Shown one piece after another: positions 63,192 to 64,000 of a stretch of DNA of 64,000 nt. Position numbers and translations under genes: made by a program. Position 1 is the first letter of the stretch, and every line of letters begins with the position of its first letter. This DNA is from Sordariomycetes sp. S80-01Y (taxonomy: Eukaryota > Ascomycota > Sordariomycetes), in contig JAXQJY010000020.1 of assembly GCA_037042185.1 (NCBI GenBank), positions 62,001 to 126,000 on the forward strand, given 5' to 3'. Below the pieces are notes generated by a model. The model saw nothing but the letters and a program-made list of their open reading frames with translations, ran no database searches and was not told where the DNA came from.

Positions 63192-64000
63192 ATGAGTCAA
63201 CCGACAGCTCTGCGCCCTCTTGGCGGGTTGTATGTATCAACGGAAATGCTTGTTTGAATCGAAACTAACGCGTCACAGCGAGCGGTGGTGCTCGGCGCGC
63301 CAAAGCCTTGGACTCTACCGCTGCGTCGTAATGACCTGTCGTTACGAACTACCCCCAGACCTGTCAGATCTGGACAGCGCCATCATCACAGCTCTCACCG
63401 CTGTCATCAATGACCAGCCAATGCTCCGCGTGGGCATCCTTAAGGAGGACACCAACGAGCCAGCATTTTCGCATATCACGCAAATAGACCTTCAACATCA
63501 TTTCGATGTTCTCGAAGCTGACGCTGTGACGGAGGAAAACTTCACTGCCGAAGCTGCCACACGGGCGGCCCGGATGCATGACCAGCAGTGGAAGGACGTG
63601 GCGACTCGACCACCATGGAAAGTAACAGTAATGAAGCCGCAAAAGGGCACATTCCCGAAGCCAACCATCGACATTTTCTTCTCTTTTCACCACTCCCTCA
63701 TGGACGGCACTGGTGGCAGGGAATTTCATCAGCATCTCGTGGCCGCCCTTCGAACCACTACACCTCAAGCCAATCCCCCTACTAAGCTCAACTTCGCCGA
63801 CGCTCCTGAATTACCAGAGCCGGAAGAAGAGGCCGTTGGGTTCAAGCACAGCTATAGCTTCATGGTCAAGGTCCTCTGGAAAACATTTTTCCAGCCGAGC
63901 TTTCTCAAACCAAAGCCAGCCTTCGCCGGGAAGAACATCAGTCTCACGCACCCCCATGTGACTAGAGCTCTGCCGGTTGATTTCCCTCCGGAAGTCCTCG
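63192..64000 (+). CDS. Alcohol acetyltransferase-like protein (AATase/condensation fold), 3' end cut
   Basis: Model join(63192..63229, 63279..>64000), first 253 residues visible. The 49-nt intron (GTATGT, branch ACTAAC, acceptor CAG) joins LRPLGG to FERWCSARQSLGLYRCVVMTCRY, the standard opening of fungal AATase-domain proteins. The acyltransferase motif HHxxxDG is present as HHSLMDG (His150, His151, Asp155) in FFSFHHSLMDGTGG. These enzymes transfer acetyl or longer acyl groups from CoA to alcohols, giving esters; yeast Atf1/Atf2 are members that also acetylate sterols. The open frame runs off the window at LPVDFPPEVL with no stop. A second conserved motif near the C-terminus cannot be checked here. 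Acceptor unknown. Confidence 0.88.

Overview
The window is GC-rich nuclear DNA of a filamentous ascomycete (Pezizomycotina). The evidence is short introns of about 45-195 nt with GTAAGT/GTATGT donors and CTAAC/CTGAC branch sites, Zn2Cys6 and 2EXR proteins, a CYP51A-type sterol demethylase, a Git3/cAMP-receptor-like GPCR and a divergent pad1/fdc1 pair. Protein style suggests Dothideomycetes or a relative, but that placement is a guess. I model 29 protein genes (the first and last are cut by the window edges) and one intron-containing tRNA. I see no transposon, CRISPR array, rRNA, virus-like element or RIP-like AT-rich block.

Layout. 1-12.4 kb is loosely packed: an amino-acid permease, a secreted RidA-like protein, a 7-TM receptor, a small orphan gene and cyp51A, with gene-poor stretches between. 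13-29 kb is mostly housekeeping: a VPS9-ankyrin-PX protein, a conserved fungal protein, the OLA1/YchF ATPase, a PPPDE (DeSI-like) peptidase, mitochondrial uS11m and TIM44 on one divergent promoter, and a BTB protein. 30.4-43.8 kb looks like a catabolic or detoxification neighbourhood: an MFS carboxylate-type transporter, fdc1 and pad1 (divergent), a Zn2Cys6 regulator whose stop codon overlaps that of pad1, a dienelactone-hydrolase-like/SnoaL protein, a short-chain dehydrogenase and a flavin monooxygenase. 44-54 kb is housekeeping again: a Tre1/Vps70-like M28 protein with a PPxY motif, Dap1, tRNA-Ala(UGC), a NADAR protein, VPS35 and a 2EXR protein. 55-64 kb carries a large disordered single-TM protein, a secreted GH31 alpha-glucosidase and the start of an alcohol-acyltransferase-like gene.

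How genes may work together. Pad1 makes prenylated FMN, the cofactor of Fdc1; a Zn2Cys6 gene beside this pair matches the sorbate/cinnamate decarboxylation locus known from Aspergillus niger. Here the pair has a transporter and three further enzyme genes next to it, and the Fdc1 keeps its metal/cofactor ligands but has a rebuilt substrate pocket. The most striking single residue is His96 of CYP51A, at the position equivalent to Leu98 of A. fumigatus Cyp51A, the site of the known L98H azole-resistance substitution. Dap1, a haem protein that supports CYP51 in yeast, lies about 36 kb away.
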